32,118 nucleotides of DNA from Lachnospiraceae bacterium (GCA_030536455.1 JAUNPZ010000003.1:1-32118), one strand, 5' to 3'; counted from the stretch's first letter, positions 1-8,533 are shown. Numbers and translations: made by a program. The notes: generated by a model from the sequence alone, not told the origin.

Positions 1-20
1 TTCTGATTTATCTCGTCCAT

Positions 21-791
21 CTATCTCTGTCGGCTCCGGTCTATCATCTGATGAAGCTTCCGTAATGCCTCCCGGATTCCGCCCACCTCATCAATCAGGC
101 CTTCCGCCACCGCCTGCTCACCCACCAGAACCGTTCCCAGGTCCTTGGTCAGCATCTCCGTGTTGTGCATCAGCCGTTTCAGCTGGTCATAGGCAATGTG
201 GGCATGTCCGGCCACAAAATTCAGAATCCGGTCCTGAATCATATCGAAGTATTCGTAGGTCTGTGCCGCGCCAATCACCATTCCGCTCATCCGCACCGGA
301 TGTATCATCATGGTTCCGGTGGGAACGATGAAGGAATAATCCGATGCCACCGCCAGCGGAACGCCGATGGAATGGCTTCCGCCAAGCACCAGAGACACCG
401 ATGGGATGCTTAAGGAGGCAATCATCTCCGCAATTGCCAGCCCCGCATCCACATCGCCGCCTGAAGTATTTAATAACACCAAAAGACCGTCTACACTGGT
501 ATCCTCCTCAATCTCCGCCAGTTTCGGGAGCACATGGTCATATTTGGTGGTTTTGCTGTTCCCGGAGGAATTCTCGTGGCCCTCCACCTCACCGATTATG
601 GTCAGCAGATGGATTTTGTGGTCCTTCTGCCCCTCATCCAGCGTAATCTGACCAAACTCCTCAATCTGTTCATTCTGCTCGGCCTGCTGTCCGTCATCCT
701 GTCGATTCTTTCCGTTTTCGGCCTGACAGCTTCTGCTCCCTTGGTCTGTTCCGTCCTCTGCCCGATTATCCTTCCATCCATTCTGTCTCAT
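21..791 (-). CDS. TepA/ClpP-like serine protease (ClpP-class, non-Clp)
   Basis: A cytoplasmic ClpP/crotonase-fold serine peptidase of the TepA (YmfB) kind. Numbering from the longer 261-residue reading, the nucleophile is Ser146 in GGSHSIGVPLA, the general base His169 in MMIHPVRMSG and the acid Asp239 in GLIDEVGG, so the triad looks complete. The first ~60 residues are polar, rich in Gln, Glu and Asp, and unlike the ClpP core. I start at the second ATG (791) because GGAGG lies 8 nt before it; the first ATG (806) has only a weaker GGGAGA and sits in an inverted repeat. It follows the XRE gene by about 75 bp and may be co-transcribed or use a TATAAT at 851-856. Known relatives are often encoded beside spoIIIE, which would lie left of this window. 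The family is confident; the natural substrate is unknown. Confidence 0.85.
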   Translation of the reverse strand: MRQNGWKDNRAEDGTDQGSRSCQAENGKNRQDDGQQAEQNEQIEEFGQITLDEGQKDHKIHLLTIIGEVEGHENSSGNSKTTKYDHVLPKLAEIEEDTSVDGLLVLLNTSGGDVDAGLAIAEMIASLSIPSVSLVLGGSHSIGVPLAVASDYSFIVPTGTMMIHPVRMSGMVIGAAQTYEYFDMIQDRILNFVAGHAHIAYDQLKRLMHNTEMLTKDLGTVLVGEQAVAEGLIDEVGGIREALRKLHQMIDRSRQR

Positions 792-804
792 CCTTGCTTC
801 CTCC

Positions 805-827
805 ATTCTGTATCTCCCATACAGAAT
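805..827 (-). promoter_or_regulatory. Perfect inverted repeat at the protease start
   Basis: ATTCTGTAT and ATACAGAAT, 9-bp arms separated by the 5-nt loop GGGAG on the minus strand. It overlaps the upstream ATG (806) of the TepA-like gene and ends just before the GGAGG of the preferred start (791). It could be an mRNA hairpin that hides the first start, or a protein-binding operator. No T-run follows, so it is not a terminator. Confidence 0.5.
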
Positions 828-868
828 CAGTATGAAGCAGACCGGATGAAATTATACGGATGCAGCCC

Positions 869-1897
869 TCATAAATTCTTCTTTGCCGCAGAATACTCCC
901 GAATCATGGCGGCAATTCCGCACACCGCCGCATACAGGACTCCGGCGCAGGGCCAGATGGCCCAGCTTATCCCCCATTCCATGCTCCAAAAGCTGATTCC
1001 CAGGTAAATGGCCGTTACGGTACACCAGTACACCTTGGACAGATTCTGGTTCTTTTGCTTCTCCCTCTTCTTTTTTCTGGTATAATCCCCTTCCTCCAGA
1101 AGCTTCTGATAGCTTCCGAAAATCATGCCGGACCACACCATAAGATACACGCCAAAGGACACCAGCGCCAGAACCAGGCCGGTTCCGTACAGCATCGTCA
1201 TCTCCGATGCTCCGGCCGCCGCTGCCAGCATAAGCGGCACCACGCTGATGATACAGAGCGCCACACCGGCCGCCATACATTTTTTAAAGGATGCCTCAAA
1301 GCTGTCCCGCTTCCTTTCTGCAATCCCGGCTACGCCGTACTGCAGGGAAAGACACTCCGTCTCCATATATTGAAATGAATCCAGCTTCATCCCGATCAGA
1401 ATAAAGACGCTGACGGCGGCAGCCACCATCAGAAGGAGAATCGTAGTGCCGATGCCCCCGGCCATATCCTCGGTTATGGGGCTTCCCTGACATTCGGAGA
1501 CTCCGCCCAGGAGAATCAGAGGAACCGGAGAGAGGATACAGAGAGACACTGCCCCGGCGATCCTGCCTGCCGAATACCGGACCAGCTCCATGTACCGGTT
1601 TGCTTCTTCCAGGGATACGCTCCGAAACGCCTCCTCTTCCGGCTCTGTCCGCTCCGCTTCCGCCGGGCAACCGCTTTCCGCCCCCTGAAGCGCATCCTCC
1701 AGCTCATCCTTCAGCAGATAATCCGTGCTGACTCCAAAGATTTCACTTAATTTGATAATGCGCTCCAGGTCGGGAATCGATGCCGTGCTCTCCCACTTGG
1801 ACACCGACTGGCGGGAAACGCCGCACTTCACCGCCAGCTCCTCCTGAGACCATCCGTTCTGCTTTCTCAGCTGAATCACCTTTTCTGCTAAAATCAT
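869..1897 (-). CDS. XRE-family HTH regulator with multi-pass membrane domain
   Basis: The N-terminus (residues ~6-60) is a Cro/CI-type helix-turn-helix: LRKQNGWSQEELA then GVSRQSVSKWES, matching the HTH_3 pattern with WSQEELA as helix 2 and SRQSVSKWE as the recognition helix. An acidic linker (65-100) leads to a hydrophobic half with roughly five or six membrane helices (about 110-133, 147-170, 207-229, 235-262, 290-333). This layout, DNA-binding head plus membrane tail, is common in clostridia and suggests a membrane-tethered regulator, but the signal is unknown. The start is set by AAGGAGGT 3 nt before the ATG. It precedes the TepA-like gene on the same strand. I could not place a confident promoter in the ~90 bp upstream. 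Confidence 0.85.
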   Translation of the reverse strand: MILAEKVIQLRKQNGWSQEELAVKCGVSRQSVSKWESTASIPDLERIIKLSEIFGVSTDYLLKDELEDALQGAESGCPAEAERTEPEEEAFRSVSLEEANRYMELVRYSAGRIAGAVSLCILSPVPLILLGGVSECQGSPITEDMAGGIGTTILLLMVAAAVSVFILIGMKLDSFQYMETECLSLQYGVAGIAERKRDSFEASFKKCMAAGVALCIISVVPLMLAAAAGASEMTMLYGTGLVLALVSFGVYLMVWSGMIFGSYQKLLEEGDYTRKKKREKQKNQNLSKVYWCTVTAIYLGISFWSMEWGISWAIWPCAGVLYAAVCGIAAMIREYSAAKKNL

Positions 1898-1983
1898 AGT
1901 ACCTCCTTAACGAAACAAGATTTTCTGAATTCCACTTCATGACGCGATACCGCAAAACATTCTTAAGATGCCATTATTTTAAC

Positions 1984-2033
1984 AAAAATCCCGGTTGACT
2001 GCCACCAAGTTCTCTTGGAAATGTGTCAACCGG
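1984..2033 (-). terminator. Second hairpin with T-run downstream of citrate synthase
   Basis: Perfect 9-bp arms CCGGTTGAC/GTCAACCGG (1991-1999, 2025-2033) enclose a second stem CCAAG/CTTGG (2005-2009, 2014-2018). On the minus strand the structure is followed by GATTTTTG. It may be a back-up terminator for citrate synthase or a leader structure for the XRE gene. Confidence 0.55.
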
Positions 2034-2057
2034 CAGTTGCGTCCGCCTTTATCCGCC

Positions 2058-2106
2058 AAAAAGGCCAGGACAGCCGTGGAATCCTCTCCTCCGTCTGCCT
2101 GGCCTT
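2058..2106 (-). terminator. Rho-independent terminator of citrate synthase
   Basis: Arms AAGGCCAGG (2061-2069) and CCTGGCCTT (2098-2106) with a ~28-nt loop; on the minus strand the stem ends in CCTGGCCTTTTT. It lies about 50 bp past the citrate synthase stop. Confidence 0.65.
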
Positions 2107-2157
2107 CTAAAAAAACAGCAGGTTCTCTTTCCTTGTAACGGCTCCGTGCCTTCACAG

Positions 2158-3498
2158 TTACCTTTCTTTCATCGGAATGTACTCTTCCGTTCCGCCCACA
2201 TACTTGGTTGCCGGACGCATGATCTTGCCGTCATACAGCTTGTTCTCCAGGTTGTGCGCCACCCAGCCCACGATACGGCTGATTACAAACAGAGGGGTGT
2301 ACATGTCTCTCGGAATCTGAAGCATCTCGTAAGCAAAGCCGCTGTAATAGTCCACATTGGTGGGAAGCACCTTGTTCTTGTCCTCCAGGACCACTTCCTT
2401 CACACATTTCTCGAAGAGGCAGTAGAAGTTAAACTCCTCCATCTTAAACTGCTCTCTGGCTACCGTCTCACAGCACTTGCGGAGAATCTCGGCACGAGGG
2501 TCGGAGCAGGTATAAACCGCATGTCCGAAGCCGTACACCAGTCCGGTATGGTCATAAAAATCACCGGCTAAAATCTTGCGGATTAATTCCTTGATCACCG
2601 TCTCATCCGTGGTGTAGCCGATTTCCTTCACCACCTGCTCCATCATCTCGGAAACCTTGATGTTGGCTCCGCCGTGGCGCGGCCCCTTTAAGGAACCGAT
2701 GGAACCGCAGATCGCCGAATAGATATCCGTTCCGGTAGAGGAAATTACAACGTTGGTAAAGGTCGAGTTATTTCCGCCGCCGTGGTCCGCATGGAGCACC
2801 AGAAGGGTATCCAGCAGATTCGCTTCCTTCTCCGTGAACTTCTTGTCCTCGCGCAGCATGTACAGGATATTCTCGGCGATGGAATACTCCGTCTTCGGAT
2901 AATGGATGATCAGGCTCTGACGGTCAAAATGATGCACCTTGCTCTGATATGCGTAGCAGGCCACGGACGGGAACTTTGCCAGAAGGTTGACTCCCTTTAA
3001 CATGGTCTTATAAACATCCTGGTCATCCGGGTTATCCTCATCATAATTGTATAAGGTCAATGTCGCATGCTGCAGCTTGTTCATCAGATTCTTTCCGGGC
3101 TGACGAAGCAGGTTCATCTCCAGGAAATCATCCGGCAGCGCATACAGCTCACGGACCATATCGATGAAATGCCGCAGGTCCTGCTTGCTTGGCAGATAGC
3201 CGAACAGCAGCAGGAAGCAGACCTCCTCAAAGCCGCTGCAGCCCGGCTTTCCCTTTACCAGGTCATATACGCTGTAGCCCCGGTACAGAAGATTACCTTC
3301 CGCATTGGTCTTTACTCCATCCTTCATCTCATAGCCGACTACGTCGGAGACACGGGTAAGGCCCATGCGGACACCCGTTCCATCCTCATTTCGAAGACCC
3401 TTTTTTACGTTGTATTCTTTGAATAAGCGATTGGGAATATCGGTGTAATTCGATGATTTCCCGTAAAACTGCGCCAGATAATTATTGCCCATCTTCAT
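2158..3498 (-). CDS. gltA: Citrate synthase
   Basis: Condenses oxaloacetate and acetyl-CoA to citrate in the cytoplasm, the entry to the oxidative branch that feeds glutamate synthesis in anaerobes with a partial TCA cycle. The 446 residues match a type II-like citrate/2-methylcitrate synthase. Catalytic residues are visible: His275 in GPRHGGAN, His326 in GFGHAVY and Asp383 in NVDYYSG, equivalent to E. coli His264, His305 and Asp362. HADHGGGNNST (236-246) is the usual substrate-pocket signature. The start has AAAGGAAGG a few bases upstream; Met3 is a possible alternative. The gene stands alone, with its own promoter and terminator and no aconitase or isocitrate dehydrogenase beside it. A 2-methylcitrate synthase cannot be excluded from sequence alone, but no prp genes are present. 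Confidence 0.95.
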   Translation of the reverse strand: MKMGNNYLAQFYGKSSNYTDIPNRLFKEYNVKKGLRNEDGTGVRMGLTRVSDVVGYEMKDGVKTNAEGNLLYRGYSVYDLVKGKPGCSGFEEVCFLLLFGYLPSKQDLRHFIDMVRELYALPDDFLEMNLLRQPGKNLMNKLQHATLTLYNYDEDNPDDQDVYKTMLKGVNLLAKFPSVACYAYQSKVHHFDRQSLIIHYPKTEYSIAENILYMLREDKKFTEKEANLLDTLLVLHADHGGGNNSTFTNVVISSTGTDIYSAICGSIGSLKGPRHGGANIKVSEMMEQVVKEIGYTTDETVIKELIRKILAGDFYDHTGLVYGFGHAVYTCSDPRAEILRKCCETVAREQFKMEEFNFYCLFEKCVKEVVLEDKNKVLPTNVDYYSGFAYEMLQIPRDMYTPLFVISRIVGWVAHNLENKLYDGKIMRPATKYVGGTEEYIPMKER

Positions 3499-3538
3499 GT
3501 TCCTTCCTTTCTGAATTTAATGTGCTAAAATTTTTACT

Positions 3539-3566
3539 ATTATATCACGCTGTCTGAAAATGTCCA
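3539..3566 (-). promoter_or_regulatory. Sigma-A promoter with extended -10 for citrate synthase
   Basis: -35 TGGACA (3561-3566), 16-nt spacer, -10 TATAAT (3539-3544) preceded by TG one base upstream (TGATATAAT), an extended -10. It is about 40 bp from the citrate synthase start. Confidence 0.75.
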
Positions 3567-3606
3567 GTACTTTTTTATTTTTGGTGATATATCGTCTTTT
3601 TAGTAC

Positions 3607-3634
3607 AAAAAGAGCGCTGGTTTCCCAGCGCCCT
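3607..3634 (-). terminator. Rho-independent terminator of the NlpC/P60 gene
   Basis: GC stem GCGCTGG/CCAGCGC (3614-3620, 3625-3631) with a GAAA tetraloop on the minus strand, followed by TCTTTTTG. It isolates the wall hydrolase from citrate synthase. Confidence 0.88.
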
Positions 3635-3742
3635 CGCTATTTCTATCTATAATACCACATTTTTTCTATCTGTCAATTCCTAATCCCGAAAAAACGTGCG
3701 ATGAAAAAATGTGTATTGCAAAACGTACATAACGCCTTGCGG

Positions 3743-5368
3743 CTAATCCCCCAGCATGTTCCGGATGGTTTTCGGTGTCCGGTAGTTCCAGGTGGAGATC
3801 TTGATGCCGCTTCTCCGGCTTGCCGCATGGACAATCTGGCCATTTCCGATATACATGGCCACATGGTTTACCACGCCGCTGCTGTTGGTGTAGAAAATCA
3901 AATCGCCCGGCCGCATCTCACTGGAGGAAACCGCCTTTCCCATCTTCGCCTGGGAACCGGAATAATGAGGCAGGGACACACCGAACTGCTTCATCACCTG
4001 CATGGTAAAGCCGGAGCAGTCTACCCCGTTGGTCAGACTGGTGCCGCCCCATACATACGGATTTCCTACAAACTGCAGGGCATAGTTGACAATCTGGGAA
4101 CGGCGGGACGCGGCTGCATGGGCTGCCTCCTCCACCGGTGAGAACTTGATAGCCTCCGGCAGACAGTAGCGCACCTCCACATTATTATCTCTGGTGGAAA
4201 TATAAGCATTGTCACTGTCCTCCGTATCCAGCTCAATCTGCACCCAGCCGTCTAACTGATTCAGAACCGGATAACGCTCCTCCTTGGATATCTGGGTCCA
4301 GATCGAGGCCTCCGTGGTGGGTTCCGTCCGCACATTCAGCATATCCGTATTCACCACCGCCATCAGCTGGGCTGCGCCCATCGCCAGGTCTCTGGCCTCC
4401 TGGCCCACCGCCGTATACTGCGGGTCAGCCGTCACATAACCCTGGATGTTTCCGGACTTGATCTTGTACCAGCCGTCCAGCGTTTCCAGAATCTCTCCGG
4501 CCGCCTTGCTGGTCATCTTTCCGATAATCTTTCCGTCGGATTTCGGCTCCTGACGGATATTCAGATAATTGTTTACCTTGGAAATCACCAGATTGTCATA
4601 CTGGTTTAACGCCATGGTGACCAGGTCCAGCTTTCTGGCCTCATTCAGCGCATATTTCACTTCCGCATACTGCTTATCCTCGCTGCCCGCAGAGATATAG
4701 CCGGAATGAATCTGAATCCAGCCGTCCGCCTCCCCAAGCACCTCATACCGTTCATTCTGAAGCACCTGGCCCACGCTGGCCGCCTCGGTGGTCGGTTCCG
4801 GGCGGATGTTTAACTTGTCCGCCAGAATGATGGCCCGCTTTACCACAAAGGGCCGCGCCGCCTCCTTCGCCTCCTCGCCGGAAAGCACATACTGGCTGTG
4901 GATATAGCCCTCCACTCCGCCGGAGGACATCTGATACCAGTCGCCCTCCTGTCCCAGAATCTCACAGGCGCTGTTGGCCTGCAGCTTTCCGATAATCTTT
5001 CCATCCTCGCCCGGCGTCTCCCGCACATTCAGATAACCACCGTCCTCCAGCTGGACCAGTCCCAGGTTCGTGTAGGAATCCAGCACGGCCTGGACCTGGG
5101 CCGCCTCCTCTTTCGCCGCCGCTTCCTCCGGGGAAACCGTCGGCTCCGTCTCGGCTGCCGCTGCGGGCACTCCGCCGCTCTGCTCATTTTCCGCCGCCAC
5201 GGCCGGCGCCTTGCTTTTTTTCGTATAGTGGACGCCGGCACAGACTGCCGCAATCAGAGCTGCCGCGCCGAGCAGAATCAGAAGGTAGGTCCGCATGACC
5301 TCCTTCTTTCTCCGTTTTCTGGCATTGGCCAGCCGCTCTGTATAATCCTGATTTTCAAAATCTGCCAT
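3743..5368 (-). CDS. Membrane-anchored SH3b(x4)-NlpC/P60 cell-wall endopeptidase
   Basis: A predicted peptidoglycan gamma-D-Glu-diamino-acid endopeptidase (NlpC/P60, gamma-DL type) outside the membrane. With the start at 5368 (541 residues) the order is: short basic cytoplasmic N-terminus, one membrane segment (~27-46), an Ala/Glu-rich linker, four bacterial SH3 repeats (~103-162, 179-226, 261-319, 337-392; each with an LN[VI]R.EP-type motif) and a C-terminal NlpC/P60 domain. The catalytic residues are Cys451 in VDCSGF, His502 in NHVAMYIG and His514 in IVHAAS. I chose the ATG at 5368 because GGGAGA lies 7 nt upstream; the longer reading starting at 5446 has no ribosome site. It appears monocistronic. 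Four SH3b modules suggest firm wall binding. Which peptide stem it cuts cannot be read from sequence. Confidence 0.92.
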   Translation of the reverse strand: MADFENQDYTERLANARKRRKKEVMRTYLLILLGAAALIAAVCAGVHYTKKSKAPAVAAENEQSGGVPAAAAETEPTVSPEEAAAKEEAAQVQAVLDSYTNLGLVQLEDGGYLNVRETPGEDGKIIGKLQANSACEILGQEGDWYQMSSGGVEGYIHSQYVLSGEEAKEAARPFVVKRAIILADKLNIRPEPTTEAASVGQVLQNERYEVLGEADGWIQIHSGYISAGSEDKQYAEVKYALNEARKLDLVTMALNQYDNLVISKVNNYLNIRQEPKSDGKIIGKMTSKAAGEILETLDGWYKIKSGNIQGYVTADPQYTAVGQEARDLAMGAAQLMAVVNTDMLNVRTEPTTEASIWTQISKEERYPVLNQLDGWVQIELDTEDSDNAYISTRDNNVEVRYCLPEAIKFSPVEEAAHAAASRRSQIVNYALQFVGNPYVWGGTSLTNGVDCSGFTMQVMKQFGVSLPHYSGSQAKMGKAVSSSEMRPGDLIFYTNSSGVVNHVAMYIGNGQIVHAASRRSGIKISTWNYRTPKTIRNMLGD

Positions 5369-5514
5369 CTTATCTTCTCCCATGTACGCTAAAATCCAGG
5401 CAGACCGGCAAAAGCTCCGCCTGTTCCATGACTTCTTTTTATCCAAAAGTTATTCTATCACAGAACAGCAGCAGAAGGGAATCCTAAATTTATTAAAATT
5501 CTATTACAAATCTG

Positions 5515-6312
5515 TTATTTTGCCAGCATCATCCGGTCGTTTGCGAACTCTTCCCCGCTGGCCTCCTCGAATTTGCGGAGCAGATCCTCTACCTGCAGCT
5601 TCTTTTTCTCCTCACCGGCCACATCGTAGATGATCCGTCCCTCATGCATCATGATCAGACGGTTGCCGATCTGGATGGCATCCTTCATGTTATGCGTTAC
5701 CATCAGCGCGGTCAGATGCTGCTTTTCCACCATCTCCTGGGTTAAGTCCAGCACCTTCTTGGCTGTCTTCGGGTCCAGAGCCGCCGTATGCTCATCCAGA
5801 AGAAGAAGCTTCGGCTGCTTTAAGGTTGCCATCAGAAGGGTCAGCGCCTGGCGCTGTCCGCCGGAAAGCAGCCCCACCTTGCTGGTCATGCGGCCCTGAA
5901 GGCCAAGGCCCAGACGGCTTAAGGTATCGTAGTAAAGCTTCCGCTCCGTTTTGTTGATTCCCAGCTTCAGGGTCCTCCGGCTGCCCCGGCGGAGCGCCAG
6001 CGCCAGATTCTCCTCAATATTCATATCCGCGGCTGTTCCGTTCATCGGGTCCTGGAACACACGGCCTAGAAATGCCGCCCGCTTGTACTCCGGCAGACTG
6101 GTGATGTCATTTCCGGCAATGATGATTTTTCCCTCATCCACCGGCCATACTCCGGCGATTGCATTTAACATCGTGGATTTTCCGGCTCCGTTGCCGCCGA
6201 TTACCGTCACAAAATCGCCGTCCTGCAGGGTTAAGCTTAAGCCCTGCAGCGCCTTTTTCTCATTTACCGTTCCCATATTAAAGGTTTTGGCTATATTCTG
6301 AATTTCCAGCAT
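5515..6312 (-). CDS. ABC importer ATPase (TrpXYZ-like family)
   Basis: Cytoplasmic ATP-hydrolysing subunit of the three-gene importer. Visible motifs: Walker A GGNGAGKST, Q-loop QDP, signature LSGGQRQ, Walker B LLLLDEHTAALD and the switch His in VTHN. The sequence pattern, including DEHTAALDPKTA, is that of the COG1101 ATPases that pair with a COG4120 permease and a COG2984 lipoprotein. It starts 6 nt after the permease stop, with AGGAGG just upstream, so it is translated from the same message. Members of this family have been predicted to carry tryptophan/tyrosine or other small substrates; the specificity here is unknown. No clear terminator is visible after it. Confidence 0.92.
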   Translation of the reverse strand: MLEIQNIAKTFNMGTVNEKKALQGLSLTLQDGDFVTVIGGNGAGKSTMLNAIAGVWPVDEGKIIIAGNDITSLPEYKRAAFLGRVFQDPMNGTAADMNIEENLALALRRGSRRTLKLGINKTERKLYYDTLSRLGLGLQGRMTSKVGLLSGGQRQALTLLMATLKQPKLLLLDEHTAALDPKTAKKVLDLTQEMVEKQHLTALMVTHNMKDAIQIGNRLIMMHEGRIIYDVAGEEKKKLQVEDLLRKFEEASGEEFANDRMMLAK

Positions 6313-6318
6313 GCTCGT

Positions 6319-7224
6319 CTACCTCCTCTTTCCTGCCCGGCTCATATATCTTCCCTTCCAGGTGGGAATTCCCAGGAAGACGGCTACCACGGCCGCAGAC
6401 AGAAGCTTTAACAGATCCGTATCAATTCCCATCCAGATTACCACCTGGAGCACCAGATAATAGATGATGGAGCCAAAGCCCACCGCCAGCAGACGGAGCG
6501 CAAAATTGCGGAAAATCCGTCCGAACACCGCCTCGCCGATGATAACGGCGGCAAGGCCGATGACGATGGCGCCACGGCCCATGTTGATGTCCGCAAAGCC
6601 CTGATACTGGGACAGCAGCGCGCCCGCAAAGGCAACCAGGCCGTTGGAAAGCATCAGTCCCAGCACCCGGTTAAAATCGGTGTTGATGCCCTGGGCTCTC
6701 GCCATCTTATCGTTGCAGCCGGTGGCGCGCAGGGAGCAGCCAAGCTCCGTGCCGAAGAACCAGTACAGAATTCCGATCAACAGAATCAGGAGCAGCGCAA
6801 CCACCAGAATCGTATTTTGAAAGAACGGCACCCCCTTGATGAAACGGAGGGATACCAGAAGGTCGAACTTGTCCACATTGATGGCCTGGTTCGCCTTTCC
6901 CATTGTTTTCAGATTCACCGAATAAAGTCCAAGCTGGGTTAAGATACCGGATAAAATCGCCGGAATCCCCATGAAAGTATGTAACAGTCCGGTTGCCATC
7001 CCGGCCAGCATTCCGGCCAGCAGAGCCCCCGCCATAGACACCCATACGTTATGTCCGGACAGCATCAGCATAATACAGACCGCGCCGCCGGTTCCAAGAG
7101 AACCATCCACCGTCAGATCCGCGATGTCCAGCACCCGGTAGGTAATATACACTCCGATTGCCATGATTCCCCAAATCAATCCCTGTGCCACTGCTCCCGG
7201 CAGGGCATTCATTAAACTTATCAT
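6319..7224 (-). CDS. ABC importer permease (COG4120-like)
   Basis: Membrane-spanning subunit, 301 residues with about eight or nine hydrophobic segments, resembling the branched-chain-amino-acid/ribose type of permease. The conserved cytoplasmic loop that contacts the ATPase is visible as SLRATGCNDKMARAQGIN. I moved the start to 7224 (MISLMNALPG) because GAGG is placed 6 nt before that ATG, whereas the 22 extra residues of the longer reading are polar, have no ribosome site and overlap the intercistronic region. It lies between the lipoprotein and ATPase genes and would form the channel as a dimer. Confidence 0.9.
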   Translation of the reverse strand: MISLMNALPGAVAQGLIWGIMAIGVYITYRVLDIADLTVDGSLGTGGAVCIMLMLSGHNVWVSMAGALLAGMLAGMATGLLHTFMGIPAILSGILTQLGLYSVNLKTMGKANQAINVDKFDLLVSLRFIKGVPFFQNTILVVALLLILLIGILYWFFGTELGCSLRATGCNDKMARAQGINTDFNRVLGLMLSNGLVAFAGALLSQYQGFADINMGRGAIVIGLAAVIIGEAVFGRIFRNFALRLLAVGFGSIIYYLVLQVVIWMGIDTDLLKLLSAAVVAVFLGIPTWKGRYMSRAGKRR

Positions 7225-7295
7225 ATCATTCCTCGCTTCCTGCTTTTCAACACCAAACGGCCCGCCCTTTTTCATCCGCTCAAAACCCAAAACAG

Positions 7296-7323
7296 GCAGC
7301 AGCGGTTTTTCTTCCGCTGCTGC
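7296..7323 (-). terminator. Intercistronic hairpin / attenuator after the lipoprotein gene
   Basis: Perfect 10-bp arms GCAGCAGCGG/CCGCTGCTGC with an 8-nt A-rich loop, followed on the minus strand by CTGTTTTGGGTTTT. The tail is weak for a full terminator. It probably lets some transcription pass and protects the upstream message, so that the binding protein is made in excess over the permease. Confidence 0.55.
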
Positions 7324-7367
7324 TTGCGTCTGCTGACTGCTGTTTTCAAAACGGTTCCGTTCTTCTC

Positions 7368-8441
7368 TTACTCCTCAATGGCGGTGTAGCCCTCCGGCAC
7401 GGTCACGCCCAGCGCATCGCAGATGGTCTTATTGTACTTCTTGGTAAACTGCGGTGCATATTCAATCGGCATCTCTGCGATGTCTGCCTCTCCGGTCAGA
7501 ACCTTAACTGCCATCTTGCCGGTAGCCACGCCCAGGTCATAATAGCTGATGGACAAGGTTGCCACGCCGCAGCCCTTGCAGATGCCTTCCTCACCGGCGA
7601 TGACCGGAACGCCTGCCGGCTGACAGATGTTGTTGATGATCTCGGTGTTGGCGGCTGCGGTATTATCGGTAGGAACGTAAATCACATCACATTCGGTGGA
7701 GGCCTTGGTCACGATTGCAGATAAATCATTGGAATCGGAGAATGCGTAATACTCACAGGTATAGCCCTTCTCCTCCAGCGCTGCCTTTACCGTATCCACC
7801 TGATACTGGGAGTTTGCTTCTGCGGAGCAATATAACAGACCCACCTGCTTTGCATCCGGGAACAGCTCCTGAAGCATCGCTGCCTGCTCGTCCAATGGGG
7901 CAAGGTCCGAGGTACCGGAAATGTTTCCGCCTACGGTTCCGGCAAAATCATCAATTCCCAGAGCCACGCCGTACTCGGTTACGGAGGTGCCTAAAACCGG
8001 GATGTCCTTGGTTCCGGCCTGTGCTGCCTGCAGGGCAGGGGTTGCATTTGCCAGAATCAGATCGACATCGTCGGATACAAAGCTGTTGATAATCGTAGAA
8101 CAGGTATTGGAATCCCCCTGTGCATTCTGCTCATCAAAGGTTACGGCATCGCCCAGCGCCTCGGTGATCGCATCCCGGAAGCCCTTGGTCGCCGCATCCA
8201 GTGCATCGTGCTGGACCAGCTGGCAGATACCTACCGTATAGGTTTCGTCGGTTTTCTCTGCTTCCGCTGCCTCAGCGGTCTCTTTCCCGGCGGTCTCTTC
8301 TGCCTTCTCCTCCGTCTTTGCCTCAGTGGTCTCTACGGTTGTGTCTGCCGCAGACTCCTTCTGTCCGGAGCCGCATCCGGCTAAGGATAAGCTCATCACA
8401 CCTGCCATCAAAAGCGCCATCATTCTGTTTGTTTTTTTCAT
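7368..8441 (-). CDS. ABC importer substrate-binding lipoprotein (TrpX-like, COG2984)
   Basis: Extracytoplasmic binding protein of the importer. The N-terminus is a lipoprotein signal: basic MKKTNR, hydrophobic core and lipobox LAGC with the lipidated Cys23. A Thr/Glu/Ala/Lys-rich spacer (~25-65) precedes a two-lobed periplasmic-binding fold starting at TYTVGICQLVQHDALD; the motifs IVTKASTECDVIYVPTDNT and GVATLSISYYDLG are typical of the COG2984 family. The ATG at 8441 is preferred over the in-frame GTG at 8450, since GGGAG lies 10 nt before the ATG and directly against the GTG. It is first in the operon. Ligand unknown; aromatic amino acids are one suggestion from relatives. Confidence 0.92.
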   Translation of the reverse strand: MKKTNRMMALLMAGVMSLSLAGCGSGQKESAADTTVETTEAKTEEKAEETAGKETAEAAEAEKTDETYTVGICQLVQHDALDAATKGFRDAITEALGDAVTFDEQNAQGDSNTCSTIINSFVSDDVDLILANATPALQAAQAGTKDIPVLGTSVTEYGVALGIDDFAGTVGGNISGTSDLAPLDEQAAMLQELFPDAKQVGLLYCSAEANSQYQVDTVKAALEEKGYTCEYYAFSDSNDLSAIVTKASTECDVIYVPTDNTAAANTEIINNICQPAGVPVIAGEEGICKGCGVATLSISYYDLGVATGKMAVKVLTGEADIAEMPIEYAPQFTKKYNKTICDALGVTVPEGYTAIEE

Positions 8442-8471
8442 AATATCCACTCTCCCTGAATCCAGATTCGA

Positions 8472-8495
8472 TTTTAAAACTCATTGGTTTTAAAA
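8472..8495 (-). promoter_or_regulatory. Inverted repeat just after the importer transcription start
   Basis: TTTTAAAAC and GTTTTAAAA, 9-bp perfect arms 6 bp apart, placed from about +3 to +26 of the promoter at 8505-8533. The position suits a repressor operator; AT-only arms make a stable RNA hairpin unlikely. Confidence 0.5.
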
Positions 8496-8504
8496 ACAGT
8501 TCCA

Positions 8505-8533
8505 AGCATACTACAAATTTTTCCGAAAGTCAA
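8505..8533 (-). promoter_or_regulatory. Sigma-A promoter of the ABC importer operon
   Basis: -35 TTGACT (8528-8533), 17-nt spacer, -10 TATGCT (8505-8510), about 65 bp before the lipoprotein start. A 14-bp palindrome TTTAACGCGTTAAA (8559-8572) lies just upstream and another inverted repeat just downstream. Confidence 0.75.

Noticed and set aside
2023..2571. 182-residue plus-strand frame
   Set aside because: It runs through the terminator region and opposite the conserved end of citrate synthase. No ribosome site or domain.
2158..3498. 2-methylcitrate synthase of a propionate pathway
   Set aside because: No prpB, prpD or regulator is nearby, and the motifs do not separate the two activities; citrate synthase is the simpler call.
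5515..8441. Firm assignment as a tryptophan importer (trpXYZ)
   Set aside because: The family fits, but no T-box or trp leader is visible and specificity cannot be read from these motifs.
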